Shown piece after piece: positions 17,292 to 25,432 of a DNA stretch of 64,000 nt. Source of the DNA: Anaerobaca lacustris (GTDB taxonomy: Bacteria; Planctomycetota; Phycisphaerae; Sedimentisphaerales; Anaerobacaceae); assembly GCF_030012215.1 (NCBI RefSeq), contig NZ_JASCXX010000017.1, positions 1 through 64,000 on the forward strand, given 5' to 3'. Under the pieces are notes generated by a model. It was not told where the DNA came from. It worked only from the letters and a program-made list of their open reading frames with translations, and searched no databases. Position numbers and translations under genes: made by a program. How positions within the stretch are numbered: the stretch's first letter is position 1; each line of letters opens with the position of its first letter.

Positions 17292-19457
17292 CTATTCGAT
17301 GACGAGGCACGTGACGCCGGCCGCGTCGATCCGAACGGGGACCGTGACGTTGTAATGCCGGTCGAGCTTGTAGGGTCTGGATTCGCCTTCTTTCTCACGG
17401 ATCCGAGCGGTATCGGCCAAGCCCGTATAGTAGAGCGGCAGTTTCAACTCTCGTTCGACGGGGCGGTCGAGCGGATTGTAGATCATCGCCAGGCCCTTGA
17501 TCTTCCCTTGGGGGTTGACGTGCAGCAGGCCGTCGATGTCACGACCATCCGCCCGGCGCAGATGAATCACGTCGGATTCGAGAATGTCACGGTATCGCTT
17601 GTAGAAATCCACCCACTTCTTGACCACGGCCTTGGTTTCGTCGGAATCGTACAGGCGCGGGCCCCGATAGCACGCCTGGACGCCGGCGCCGAAGTTGTTG
17701 GCCAGGTGCGCCTCGTAGGCGTCGAGATGGTCGCGGAGCGGCTCGATGGTCGCCGCCGGCCCGCCCCCGTGGTATTCGGTCAGCGGCACGAACATCCAGC
17801 CCATGCTCGGTGTTTTCGTCCAGGTCCCGTCGTAGATGTTCTGCCGACCGTGGAGGATCTGCTGGGCGCGCGGCAGCGACCAGTTCGTCTCGCGATACCC
17901 CATGCCGCACTTCGTCGAGCCGGTCAGGTAGTAGAAGTCCGGGACGTTGAGATAGACGCCGCGTCCCCGGCACCATTTGTAGAAGTCGCTGATCGTCTTC
18001 CACTGGGTCCATTGCGAATCCTCGTAGCCGCGATGGCCCGGATGGCTGCGTGAGGCGCAGGTGTCGCCCGGATAGGAGCCGTCGTGTTCGAGCAGGTCGA
18101 ATCCGGTCTTCTCATAGAATGCGTACAACTTACGGAAGTAGTCCTGTCCCCATCGGCTGCCGAGGCAGGGGGCGTTGCCGAAGGTGGCCCCGCCGGGTTT
18201 GCCCGTGGCGACGTCGATCACGTCATGCTCGTCGCTGATCCGCCGGCTCGACAGCAGCGAGTAGCCGCCGATCTCGATGCCCTTGCCGTGGGCATAGTCG
18301 GCCAGTTCCTTCAATTGGGCCAGATACGCCGGGTCTTCGCTCTCGATGTTGAACCCGCTTCCGAAGGTCATGATGACCATCTCGAATCCGACCTCGGCGC
18401 ACTGGTCGATGGCCAGCCGCACCGAGTTCGGATCGGCCCGGCGGACGTGCATCATGATCGGGTTCTCCGTTGCCCACGGCGCGATGGTGCGGTACATGCG
18501 GCGGACCGCCAGGCCGTTACGCTCGCGCTCGGTGCTGTCGAAGGCGAGCTCGAACGTGCGGAACGACTCGAACGTCTCGCCCGGCGCGATGTCCACGTCG
18601 GGCCCGACCGGCGGCCGTGACTCCAGCAGGCACGGGTTCTTCCGCAGGTAGTTCACCTGCGTGAGGTAGTCGGGGTCGGGCACCCAGTGGGTCGTATGAT
18701 TGGCCACCGAGGCGTTCATGCCGCCGAAGGCGTAGTCGCTCTCGACATGGAGGTTTGGGACACGCCACAACTGGTAGTTGTCCACTTCCGACTCATACTC
18801 GACCATCGCCAGGATCTCGCTCGTGAAGCGGTTCAGCCGGACGATCTTCTCCGAACCGTTGCGCACCGTCAGCCATTTGCACAGCAGGGGGATGCCTTCA
18901 TACATCTCGTAATGGATCGTCACCGTCAGGTCTTCTGGCAGTGTGGATTGGCTGCGTTCGGGCGGTCGGTAGCTCATGGTCAGCGACACGCCACGCGGCG
19001 GCCACGGCAGATCGGCACAGTGGCGCACCCGCTTCCAGGCGAAGCGGGGCTGAGTCTTGCCGACCTCATAGCCGACGAAGACGAACGCATTCGGATCGGC
19101 CGTCAGATCGTCCTTCCACTCATCGAGCAGGTAGGCATAGTTGGGCTGTCCCTTCAGGCCGCCGACGTCGAAAGAATGGCCGTCAATCGTCACTCGGGCC
19201 TCGGGTTTGACGCCCCGCAGCATCGACTCGCCCGTCATGAGGTTGTCGAACGCCACCGTCGCGGCGTTGGGGCGCAGGCGAAACCGCCGGGCGACGAGCC
19301 CGTTGGAGAGAACCAGCTCCTTGCCGTCGTCGCTCATCCGGACGGTCGCCGGCGTCGTCACCGGTGTCACGAGCCAGTCGGTGTCGAGGGTCCCGGCGTA
19401 GTGGGGCGGTGCGGCGAGGAGCATCGTCAGGGCGGTCAGTACGGCGGCGTTCAGCAT
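17292..19457 (-). CDS. secreted alpha-galactosidase-like glycoside hydrolase
   Basis: A 721-residue protein with a short signal peptide (MLNAAVLTALTMLLAAPPHYAG). An N-terminal beta-sandwich (about residues 30-290) is followed by a TIM-barrel-like region (about 300-620) containing EMVIMTFGSGFNIES, a KGIEIGGYSLL strand, and LLEHDGSYPGDTC, where the aspartate is placed like the nucleophile of GH27/GH36 alpha-galactosidases. The chain ends in a small beta domain with NPLDRPVERELKLPLYYTGL. I place it in the melibiase-like clan, but the exact family and sugar are uncertain. The ATG at 19457 has AAGGA upstream; a 42-codon extension into comF was rejected. It overlaps nothing and ends convergent with the LexA-like gene. 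Confidence 0.65.
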   Translation of the reverse strand: MLNAAVLTALTMLLAAPPHYAGTLDTDWLVTPVTTPATVRMSDDGKELVLSNGLVARRFRLRPNAATVAFDNLMTGESMLRGVKPEARVTIDGHSFDVGGLKGQPNYAYLLDEWKDDLTADPNAFVFVGYEVGKTQPRFAWKRVRHCADLPWPPRGVSLTMSYRPPERSQSTLPEDLTVTIHYEMYEGIPLLCKWLTVRNGSEKIVRLNRFTSEILAMVEYESEVDNYQLWRVPNLHVESDYAFGGMNASVANHTTHWVPDPDYLTQVNYLRKNPCLLESRPPVGPDVDIAPGETFESFRTFELAFDSTERERNGLAVRRMYRTIAPWATENPIMMHVRRADPNSVRLAIDQCAEVGFEMVIMTFGSGFNIESEDPAYLAQLKELADYAHGKGIEIGGYSLLSSRRISDEHDVIDVATGKPGGATFGNAPCLGSRWGQDYFRKLYAFYEKTGFDLLEHDGSYPGDTCASRSHPGHRGYEDSQWTQWKTISDFYKWCRGRGVYLNVPDFYYLTGSTKCGMGYRETNWSLPRAQQILHGRQNIYDGTWTKTPSMGWMFVPLTEYHGGGPAATIEPLRDHLDAYEAHLANNFGAGVQACYRGPRLYDSDETKAVVKKWVDFYKRYRDILESDVIHLRRADGRDIDGLLHVNPQGKIKGLAMIYNPLDRPVERELKLPLYYTGLADTARIREKEGESRPYKLDRHYNVTVPVRIDAAGVTCLVIE

Positions 19458-19503
19458 GTCATTCCTTTCAGAGTGTCTTCCGATGGTCGGCCGATTGCTC
19501 TCT

Positions 19504-20280
19504 TTACCCTGTCTCCTGTCCGGCGACGGCCAGGACCAGGGCGTAGACGTTGGCGGCGCCGGCCTGCTTGAGTGTTCCGGCACACTCGTTGAGGGTCGCG
19601 CCGGTGGTCTTGATGTCGTCGATGAGGCAAACGGTCCGGCCCGCGTAGCGATGATCGGGCCGGACGGCGAAGGCGCCCTTGACGTTTCGTTCCCTCGCGG
19701 CGGGAGTCGCCGCGACGGGTTGCGCCTGGGTCCGGCGGATGCGAACGAGGTCCGTATCGATCCGCGCGGTCGGATGACGCAACCGCTTGGCGATTCGATG
19801 CGATTGATTGTAGCCCCGGACCAGTCGCCGGGTCCAGTGCAGCGGGACCGGGACGAGCAGGTCGATCTCGTCGTAGAAGCTGCTGCCCTGAAAGGCGGAA
19901 TCCGCCAGCGAACCGAGCAGGGCTTCGAGCTCGGTTCGGTCGTGCTTGAACGCGAGGATGATCTGCCGGAGCGTCTCGGTGTAGATTCCCGCGCGGGCGA
20001 TCCCGTCGAACTGGACGTCCGTCGCCTGGCAGGCCGGACAGGCCCCGTTCACGAGCCCATATCGGCTCGCGTCGCGCCCGCATCGCGGACAGTACTCGCC
20101 GGCGGTGCAGGCCAGGAGCTGGTCCCAGCAGGCCGAGCACAGCCCGCTGTTGTCGGGCCCGGCGTCGCGTCCGCAGCACAGGCAGACCGGCGGCCAGAGC
20201 ACTTGATTGACCCCGTGCCACGCCAGGAGGGAGGCTCGTCTGGCTCGACCGAGAGCGACATGAATCTTCGCCGACCGCAT
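19504..20280 (-). CDS. comF: ComF family phosphoribosyltransferase-like protein
   Basis: A 258-residue cytoplasmic protein related to ComF/GntX. The N-terminus carries a zinc-finger-like set of cysteine pairs (CLCCGRD, CSACW, CPRCGRD, CPACQ) and the C-terminus a type I phosphoribosyltransferase fold with the PRPP-loop motif VCLIDDIKTTGATLNE. Family members assist DNA uptake or replication restart linked to competence; no substrate has been shown for most. The start at 20280 fits the family and lies seven bases after a TATAAT box, so the transcript is probably leaderless. It sits 28 bases downstream of a pseudopilin gene on the same strand, and its promoter lies in the end of that gene. Confidence 0.85.
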   Translation of the reverse strand: MRSAKIHVALGRARRASLLAWHGVNQVLWPPVCLCCGRDAGPDNSGLCSACWDQLLACTAGEYCPRCGRDASRYGLVNGACPACQATDVQFDGIARAGIYTETLRQIILAFKHDRTELEALLGSLADSAFQGSSFYDEIDLLVPVPLHWTRRLVRGYNQSHRIAKRLRHPTARIDTDLVRIRRTQAQPVAATPAARERNVKGAFAVRPDHRYAGRTVCLIDDIKTTGATLNECAGTLKQAGAANVYALVLAVAGQETG

Positions 20281-20287
20281 GACCGCT

Positions 20288-20317
20288 ATTATAGGCTGGC
20301 GGGGCCGGTCATTTCAA
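20288..20317 (-). promoter_or_regulatory. comF promoter embedded in the end of the pseudopilin gene
   Basis: On the - strand, TTGAAA (20317-20312), an 18-base spacer and TATAAT (20293-20288) lie seven bases before the comF ATG. The -35 hexamer is made by the last two sense codons (TTG AAA) of the pseudopilin gene, immediately before its TGA. The transcript would start at or next to the ATG. Confidence 0.6.
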
Positions 20318-21103
20318 ATCATAGATGTCGTTGCTCGCGGACAGGAAGCCGATCTGAACGTCGCTTGTGGCGTTGTGGCTGTCCAGGATCTGCCTGGCCG
20401 CCGGATCGGTTTCGGTGTGGATCGGCCGCCAGGGTTGGGCGTGACCGTCGCAGAAGGCGACGTTGGTCCGGCCCAGGTGGCGGTAGCCCTGAGCGCCCGC
20501 GTGTCGCGCGGAATCGGGGAGCAGGGTGTCGCCCGGATGGGAGAACGGGGCTCGCATGTACTTGTTGGCGCCGCCGTCGGTGCATTGGCCGTCGCCGAAC
20601 AGGACGGTCTGCGACGGGCGGCGCACCTCGTCGGTCTTCGCCGAATTCGGCGGAGACAGGAGATCGTTGAGCCCGATGTAGCTGGTGTTGTAGTTGTAGC
20701 CGGTGTGCGGATCGGCCAGCGAGTTGTCGGGGCCGCGGAAGGCCGGACACTGTTGGATCTTCTCGATGGTCTGGCCCATCCAGAGCAGGCCCGGCTGAAC
20801 GCGGTTGGGGTTCGTCGCGTCGGACCAGTCCTTCCAGGTCGTGAAGTCCCACGCGTAGAAATACGGGACCGTGCCCTCACGGCGATTGTAATAGGCGATT
20901 GGGTAATGCCCGTCGTAGATGTTGCTGTAGCTCTGGGCGGCGATCGCCATCTGCCGGAGCTGGCTCAGGCACACCGTCCTTTGGGCCTGCTGTCGCGCGG
21001 TCTGCAGGGAGGGCAGGAACAGACCGACCAGCAGCGCCGTCGTGGAGACGACCACCAGGGTCTCCACGAGACTGAAGGCGTCACGATGTCGGTCTCTGTG
21101 CAT
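20309..21103 (-). CDS. prepilin-type pseudopilin, DUF1559-like with FCDGH signature
   Basis: A 264-residue type II secretion/type IV pilus-like pseudopilin. The N-terminus has a prepilin peptidase site (RDA before FSLVETLVVV) and then a hydrophobic helix (about residues 10-30). The exported part has the planctomycete pattern of SYSNIYDGHYP, cysteine-containing strands and a C-terminal NVAFCDGHAQPWRP, the H-x9-DG-type signature. Such proteins are encoded in dozens of copies in Planctomycetota genomes and probably form pseudopilus-like surface structures. The residue before the cleavage site is Ala rather than Gly, which is tolerated but less common. No secretion machinery genes are adjacent. 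Confidence 0.8.
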   Translation of the reverse strand: MHRDRHRDAFSLVETLVVVSTTALLVGLFLPSLQTARQQAQRTVCLSQLRQMAIAAQSYSNIYDGHYPIAYYNRREGTVPYFYAWDFTTWKDWSDATNPNRVQPGLLWMGQTIEKIQQCPAFRGPDNSLADPHTGYNYNTSYIGLNDLLSPPNSAKTDEVRRPSQTVLFGDGQCTDGGANKYMRAPFSHPGDTLLPDSARHAGAQGYRHLGRTNVAFCDGHAQPWRPIHTETDPAARQILDSHNATSDVQIGFLSASNDIYDLK

Positions 21104-21207
21104 AGGCCACCCGATACAGGCTGGAGGCTGGAGGCCGCAGGCGGGAGGAATTCCTGCCGTCTGCGGTCCATGGCCTCCGCCTTCGTTTCGGTTTTGTGCT
21201 GAGGATC

Positions 21208-22767
21208 TCAGCGTTGTCCCCAGCCGATTGTTCCTGTGTTCTCAAGGACGATCTCAAGGTCGGCCTCGTCGACGATCCCGTCGCCGTTGAGGTCGGCTGC
21301 TGCCGCCGGGTCGTCCGGATCTGTGATCTCGGCGCCCAGATGTTCGGTCACGATTGCCGCATCGCTTTCGTCCACGCGCCAATCGCCGTTGACGTCACCG
21401 ACCGGCGCCGGGTGCCTGTAGTCGCCCGGACAGCTCACGTCGGCGACGGCGTCAATCTCGGTTCCGCCGCCTCCGGGGGCGTCGTCGATACGCACGTACC
21501 GAAACCACTTACGCTGCGTATCGGGATCGATGGGCAGATCGAGTCGGGCGATGTCGTAGCCGGTCCCGCCGGCCGAATCGCCGTAGATCTGCGCCACGCG
21601 GGCGACCGAGCGGCCGGCCAGCGCCTCGAAGGACAGGCTCGGGTTGAGCGGCAGCGTGGGATTGGTCGGCTCGGCCCACCAGCGGTTCCATTCGCCAATG
21701 GACGTGTCGGCGTTGTCCGGATCGTATATGCGTCCCAGCGTCGGGGCGAAGCCATCGCAGAACGGGCCGTCCTCGGCGTCGGCGGCCAGCTTGATGAAGT
21801 TGGGGTTGCCGGCCATGAAGTTCGGATCGCTGGTGAAGCTGTACCATGTCACGCCGTCCTGGCTGACCGAGACGATGCCGGGCTCGCTGCCGCCGGAGGG
21901 GCCGACGAACACCTCGGTCGGGTCGCCGTTGTTCCAGCTCTGTCCGGCGGCCAGCGCTTGCGGCGCGTTGCCGAAGACGATGAAGTCGATGCCGTACGGA
22001 TTGTGCACGTCGTCGCGGACGGGGTTGTTGAAGGCCAGTGTGATGGACCCGCCTTCGCCGAGGAAGGCCACCTCGAAGTGTCGGAAGGCCGGGTAGACCG
22101 GCACGACCGGAGCGGGGGTGTCCAGCGGGATCGACCAGTCGTCGCCAGTCGTATCCACGGTGGGCCGGCCGAGGGCCGCGTTCGGGTCGTCGAAGGCGAT
22201 GCCGCTGAGCCAGTCGCTCATCATGCCGGCGGGCTGGTAGTCGATTACGACCGTGGCGAAGTCGTTTGGATCGTAGACGTACCCTCGATATCCGGCCAGG
22301 AAGGGGACCTCCCACGTCGGTTTCGGCGCGTCGTCGTGACCGTAGATCCAGCCGTCGGCGTCACCGTGGCGGACGATCCGGTCGGCCGCCCCGGTCCAGG
22401 GCGAGATCCAGCCCTCGCGGCTGCGTGCCTCGTCCGTCCAGTAGTGCCACCACAGGTCGCCTCCGCCGTAACCGACGTCGTTGTGGTCCTGATAGGCGAT
22501 CCCGTCGACGGCGACGCCCCAGCCGTAGTCGGCTCGCACGGTGACGAGGTCCGTCTCCGCCTCGATGATGTCCAGCAGTCCGAGACCAGTGGTCGTCTCG
22601 GTCTCGGTCAGGCCGAAGCGCACCCGATATTCGATGCGGAAACCATCGGCCCATTCGATATACACGCGGGCCTCGTTCACGCCCGTACCGACCTCCACAG
22701 GCGCTGCCGTCGCCGCCGTGACGATCGCCAGCAGCAGGCCCAATCCCAAGAACTGTATACGTCTCAT
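21208..22767 (-). CDS. B12-riboswitch-controlled secreted protein, transcobalamin-C-terminal-like plus dockerin
   Basis: A 519-residue exported protein. The signal peptide is MRRIQFLGLGLLLAIVTAATA. Residues about 25-145 resemble DUF4430, the transcobalamin/intrinsic-factor C-terminal fold: GLLDIIEAETD, YGWGVAVDGIAY, DLWWHYW, then a GA and DADGWIYG ending. Residues about 240-450 resemble the surface proteins found with B12 transport genes in Bacteroidetes (GEGGSITLAFNNPV, DFIVFGNA, PGIVSVSQDGVTWYSF). The C-terminus is a type I dockerin with two calcium loops (DVNGDWRVDESD and DLNGDGIVDEAD). The ATG at 22767 has GGAGGAAACAG upstream. A cobalamin riboswitch and terminator lie upstream on the same strand. 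I infer a B12-capturing surface protein; similarity is by eye only. Confidence 0.7.
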   Translation of the reverse strand: MRRIQFLGLGLLLAIVTAATAAPVEVGTGVNEARVYIEWADGFRIEYRVRFGLTETETTTGLGLLDIIEAETDLVTVRADYGWGVAVDGIAYQDHNDVGYGGGDLWWHYWTDEARSREGWISPWTGAADRIVRHGDADGWIYGHDDAPKPTWEVPFLAGYRGYVYDPNDFATVVIDYQPAGMMSDWLSGIAFDDPNAALGRPTVDTTGDDWSIPLDTPAPVVPVYPAFRHFEVAFLGEGGSITLAFNNPVRDDVHNPYGIDFIVFGNAPQALAAGQSWNNGDPTEVFVGPSGGSEPGIVSVSQDGVTWYSFTSDPNFMAGNPNFIKLAADAEDGPFCDGFAPTLGRIYDPDNADTSIGEWNRWWAEPTNPTLPLNPSLSFEALAGRSVARVAQIYGDSAGGTGYDIARLDLPIDPDTQRKWFRYVRIDDAPGGGGTEIDAVADVSCPGDYRHPAPVGDVNGDWRVDESDAAIVTEHLGAEITDPDDPAAAADLNGDGIVDEADLEIVLENTGTIGWGQR

Positions 22768-22908
22768 CTGTTTCCTCCGGTTTGCGTTCTGTCGCTTCGG
22801 CCTTGCGGGCCCGCATGGGCTAACGCCCATCCTACATGTGCTGAATGGTGACCCCTGATCCATCCCAACCTCCTTTCGCATTTTCCGGCCCCTGTCGCGA
22901 GGGCGCAT

Positions 22909-22945
22909 AAAAAAACCGCCGTTCCCGCAAAGCGGAACGACGGTT
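22909..22945 (-). terminator. intrinsic terminator of the cobalamin riboswitch
   Basis: On the - strand, AACCGTCGTTCCGC pairs with the complementary arm GCGGGAACGGCGGTT (one bulge and one G-U pair) and runs into seven Ts (22915-22909). It lies about 100 bases after the riboswitch and about 140 before the start codon, as expected for transcriptional attenuation. Confidence 0.8.
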
Positions 22946-23042
22946 CAATGACTGCGTACGGTCCCGGCCCGACACCACAGACCCGGACTGCGCCTTCACA
23001 CGTGCGTTCCATATCGCGAGAACACCCACAATGTGCGATCGA

Positions 23043-23237
23043 CTACAGGCAGGTCTTCTGACTTGCGTCCTACCTCGAGGCTCCTTCCCATCCGCACGCA
23101 GCGGACAGTGGATACCGGCCTCTCGGATTTCCGATGCTTCCATCGGAGCGGGCGCTCACAGCGGCGCGACCGTCGCGGATTTTCACCGCGTTCCCGTTTG
23201 AGTATCCCAGGACCAGCGTCCTGGGACCTGCAGCCGA
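23043..23237 (-). promoter_or_regulatory. cobalamin (B12) riboswitch
   Basis: Reading the - strand 5' to 3', the conserved core is present: ACGGGAACGCGGTGAAAATC, then CCGCTGTGA, then TATCCACTGTC, GATGGGAAGG, and the 3' closing GAAGACCTGCC. The outer P1 stem can be formed by CAGGTC near 23228 with GACCTG near 23050. These match the Cobalamin riboswitch family in order and spacing. An adenosyl- or methylcobalamin-bound aptamer would promote the downstream terminator at 22909-22945 and lower expression of the dockerin protein when B12 is plentiful. Confidence 0.88.
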
Positions 23238-23573
23238 GCGATGCACTTTCACAAAGAGCGTGCCATCATACATACGCCGTCCCGCCCATCCTGTCAATAC
23301 GGAAAAGCTCATCAAAGCAAAATTGTCGCCGTTCCCGGTCGGGCCGGAATCTCGGCCCCAGCGCGAGGCAGCGGGGGCGTGAGAACACCTGATTTGTGCC
23401 CATGCCGCTTCGAGCCCGAATGGCGTCCCGGCAGTTCTCAATGCGTCTTGTTCGTGCGCTTCTGGCACCCCAATCGATGTAACATTGGCCGGGCCGGCGC
23501 AACTGTGTTTCACGGGATGCTTGGGCGAAGAGTTCAATCGACTCCTATGTGCCTGGCGATGCGCGAGGTGAGA
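23238..23573. other. intergenic region between the riboswitch and the methyltransferase gene
   Basis: This divergent 336-bp stretch must hold the promoter of the riboswitch transcript (- strand) and that of the methyltransferase gene (+ strand). No clear -35/-10 pair was picked for either. The frame of the methyltransferase stays open through it, but codon content and lack of start signals argue against coding. Confidence 0.35.
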
Positions 23574-24593
23574 ATGGCAGGCGAAGAGCTGACGGCCGAA
23601 TCCAGCCGGCTTCGCGCGGCATGGATGAGGTACGATTCCAGATTGCTGGACGGCTACCTTGTCAGAGATGTCGAAGATCCACGAATCAATCTGCAGAGCA
23701 TCCTGAGCAGGTCGTTTCTCATTGATGCGATCTGGCCCGACGAATTCACGGCCCTCATCCGGGAGGAATTCCGCTTCAGCATTTGTCTCAACTTCATCCT
23801 GAAGGCGCTCAAGACCAGGTGTCCGCAGGTGAACCGGCAGTCGATTCTGAATGCATTGGCTGACGGTCGACAGACATGCGGCGATGTACGAATCCCCTCC
23901 TACCTCAGGCATGCGTTCGAGCTGACCTCTCGCGATTCACAGGGACTGCCCGACTACATCAGTCAAGCTCTCGTCGGTCCCGTGTCGGATGAGAACGTGT
24001 GGCTGCCGGACTGCGCTCTGTCTGCGTTCGAGCAGATCTGGCACAGCGTGCTGCGCCACAGAGAGGCGAGCAGGATTTCCGTGCTGGAGCCGGGGTGTGG
24101 GTCGGCGAACGACTACCGTTGTCTGTATTCGTTTGGGGTCGCGAGATTCCTGGAATACACAGGACTTGACATCTGTGACAAGAACATCGCCAATGCGCGT
24201 CGGCGGTTTGGCTCTGTGGATTTTCGAATCGAAGACTTCCTTGCCACTGGCGCCGAGAACAAGTCGTATGATTTTCTGTTTGTCCACGATCTGTTCGAGC
24301 ATCTTTCCGGCGCGGCGATTGAGCTTGCGCTGAGCCACATCGCCAGAGTCACTCGCAAGCAGGCGTGTCTGTCCTTTTTCAACATGGCGGACATCCCTGA
24401 GCACGTCATCAGACGCGAAGGCCTCTACCACTGGAATCGGGTCAGTATGCAAAGAATCCGAGAATCTCTCCTGGCATCGGCGCGATCCATCGACGTGGTG
24501 CATATCGGCGCCTTCCTGCGGGACAACTATGGCTGCACGGATTACCACAACAATGGAGCGTACACGCTTATCGTCTCCTTTGACACCGATTAG
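23574..24593 (+). CDS. class I SAM-dependent methyltransferase
   Basis: A 339-residue protein. The second half carries a Rossmann-like methyltransferase fold: the SAM-binding loop SVLEPGCGSANDYRCLYSFG (about residue 168), TGLDICDKNIANAR, and HDLFEHLSGAAIELAL as the motif IV-like strand. The first half (about 1-160) is a separate helical region with no recognised domain. The acceptor is unknown. Base composition is a little more AT-rich than in neighbouring genes, and codon use looks less biased, which could mean it was acquired. The ATG at 23574 was chosen because GAGGTGAGA precedes it; several upstream in-frame ATGs have poorer sites. Confidence 0.7.
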   Translation: MAGEELTAESSRLRAAWMRYDSRLLDGYLVRDVEDPRINLQSILSRSFLIDAIWPDEFTALIREEFRFSICLNFILKALKTRCPQVNRQSILNALADGRQTCGDVRIPSYLRHAFELTSRDSQGLPDYISQALVGPVSDENVWLPDCALSAFEQIWHSVLRHREASRISVLEPGCGSANDYRCLYSFGVARFLEYTGLDICDKNIANARRRFGSVDFRIEDFLATGAENKSYDFLFVHDLFEHLSGAAIELALSHIARVTRKQACLSFFNMADIPEHVIRREGLYHWNRVSMQRIRESLLASARSIDVVHIGAFLRDNYGCTDYHNNGAYTLIVSFDTD

Positions 24594-24790
24594 ACTTCGG
24601 TGCCTGGGCGACCCTCTGCCATCGCTTCGCCAGTCAAGGCCCCCATCCCCAGATCTCCGCTGCGCTACTGCTGGACGCTGCCACACGAACGCCAGGATCT
24701 CTTCACACATACCCGCAGCGGCGCGGGGTTTGCCGCACTGGCCTTGCGGGGTGGGCAACAATAAGGGTTTCTATCGTTCCTGCCGTCCCT

Positions 24791-24796
24791 TATAAT
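24791..24796 (+). promoter_or_regulatory. -10 box upstream of the ECF sigma gene
   Basis: A perfect TATAAT, 24 bases before the sigma factor ATG, with a ribosome binding site (AAAGAGG) in between. No good -35 box was found at 16-18 bases, so the promoter may be activated or recognised through an extended element. Confidence 0.4.
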
Positions 24797-24820
24797 ACGG
24801 CACTTTCTTGGAAAGAGGTT

Positions 24821-25432
24821 ATGGAGCACACATTCGACAAACTGACGGATTCCGAGCTTCTCCAGCGTTACATGGAGGGCGACGAGGCCGCCTTTCGTGA
24901 GATCGTCGGCCGGTACAAGAACAGCCTGTATGCGTTCCTGCGGCAGTTTCTCAACCGGATGGACCTGGTCGAAGACGTATTTCAGGAGACGTTTCTCCAG
25001 CTTTTCACCAGTCGGGAGAGCTTCGATCCGAGCCGGCCGCTGAGGCCCTGGCTGTTTACGATCGCGGCCAACAAGGCCAAGGACGCGCTGCGCAAGGCGC
25101 AGCGGACCAGCGCCGTGCCCATCGGCGCCATCTCGGACGAGCAGGACATGTCGTTCGACGAGATGCTCAATACGCTGTCGTCCAATAATAGTATCCCCTA
25201 CGACGAACTGGAGAAAAACGAGACCAGCGCTCGCGTCGGCGAGGTAATCGCGAACATGCCTGAGAACCTGCGGGAGATCCTCGTTTTGGCCTATTTCCAG
25301 AAATTTTCCTATAAACAAATGGCCGACGCGCTCAGTATACCCATTGGGACTGTGAAGAGTCGTCTGCACACAGCCGTGGCCAGGTTCGCCAAAGATTGGA
25401 ACGCGTTTACAGGGAGTCAAGAGGTCAAATGA
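24821..25432 (+). CDS. ECF-type RNA polymerase sigma factor
   Basis: A 203-residue group 4 sigma-70 protein. Region 2 spans about residues 20-90 (YKNSLYAFLRQFL, DLVEDVFQETFLQLF, RPWLFTIAANKAKDALRK) and region 4 about 140-195 (LPENLREILVLAYFQ in the form MPENLREIL, then YKQMADALSIPIGTVKSRLHTAVARF, the helix-turn-helix). It would direct polymerase to a small regulon, possibly for envelope or pilus-like functions. The gene overlaps the next by four bases (ATGA). The neighbour encodes a membrane protein that is probably its anti-sigma partner. Confidence 0.92.
   Translation: MEHTFDKLTDSELLQRYMEGDEAAFREIVGRYKNSLYAFLRQFLNRMDLVEDVFQETFLQLFTSRESFDPSRPLRPWLFTIAANKAKDALRKAQRTSAVPIGAISDEQDMSFDEMLNTLSSNNSIPYDELEKNETSARVGEVIANMPENLREILVLAYFQKFSYKQMADALSIPIGTVKSRLHTAVARFAKDWNAFTGSQEVK

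Noticed and set aside
23241-23573. N-terminal extension of the methyltransferase
   Set aside because: The frame is open but lacks a start site and conserved sequence, and overlaps the region that must hold two promoters.
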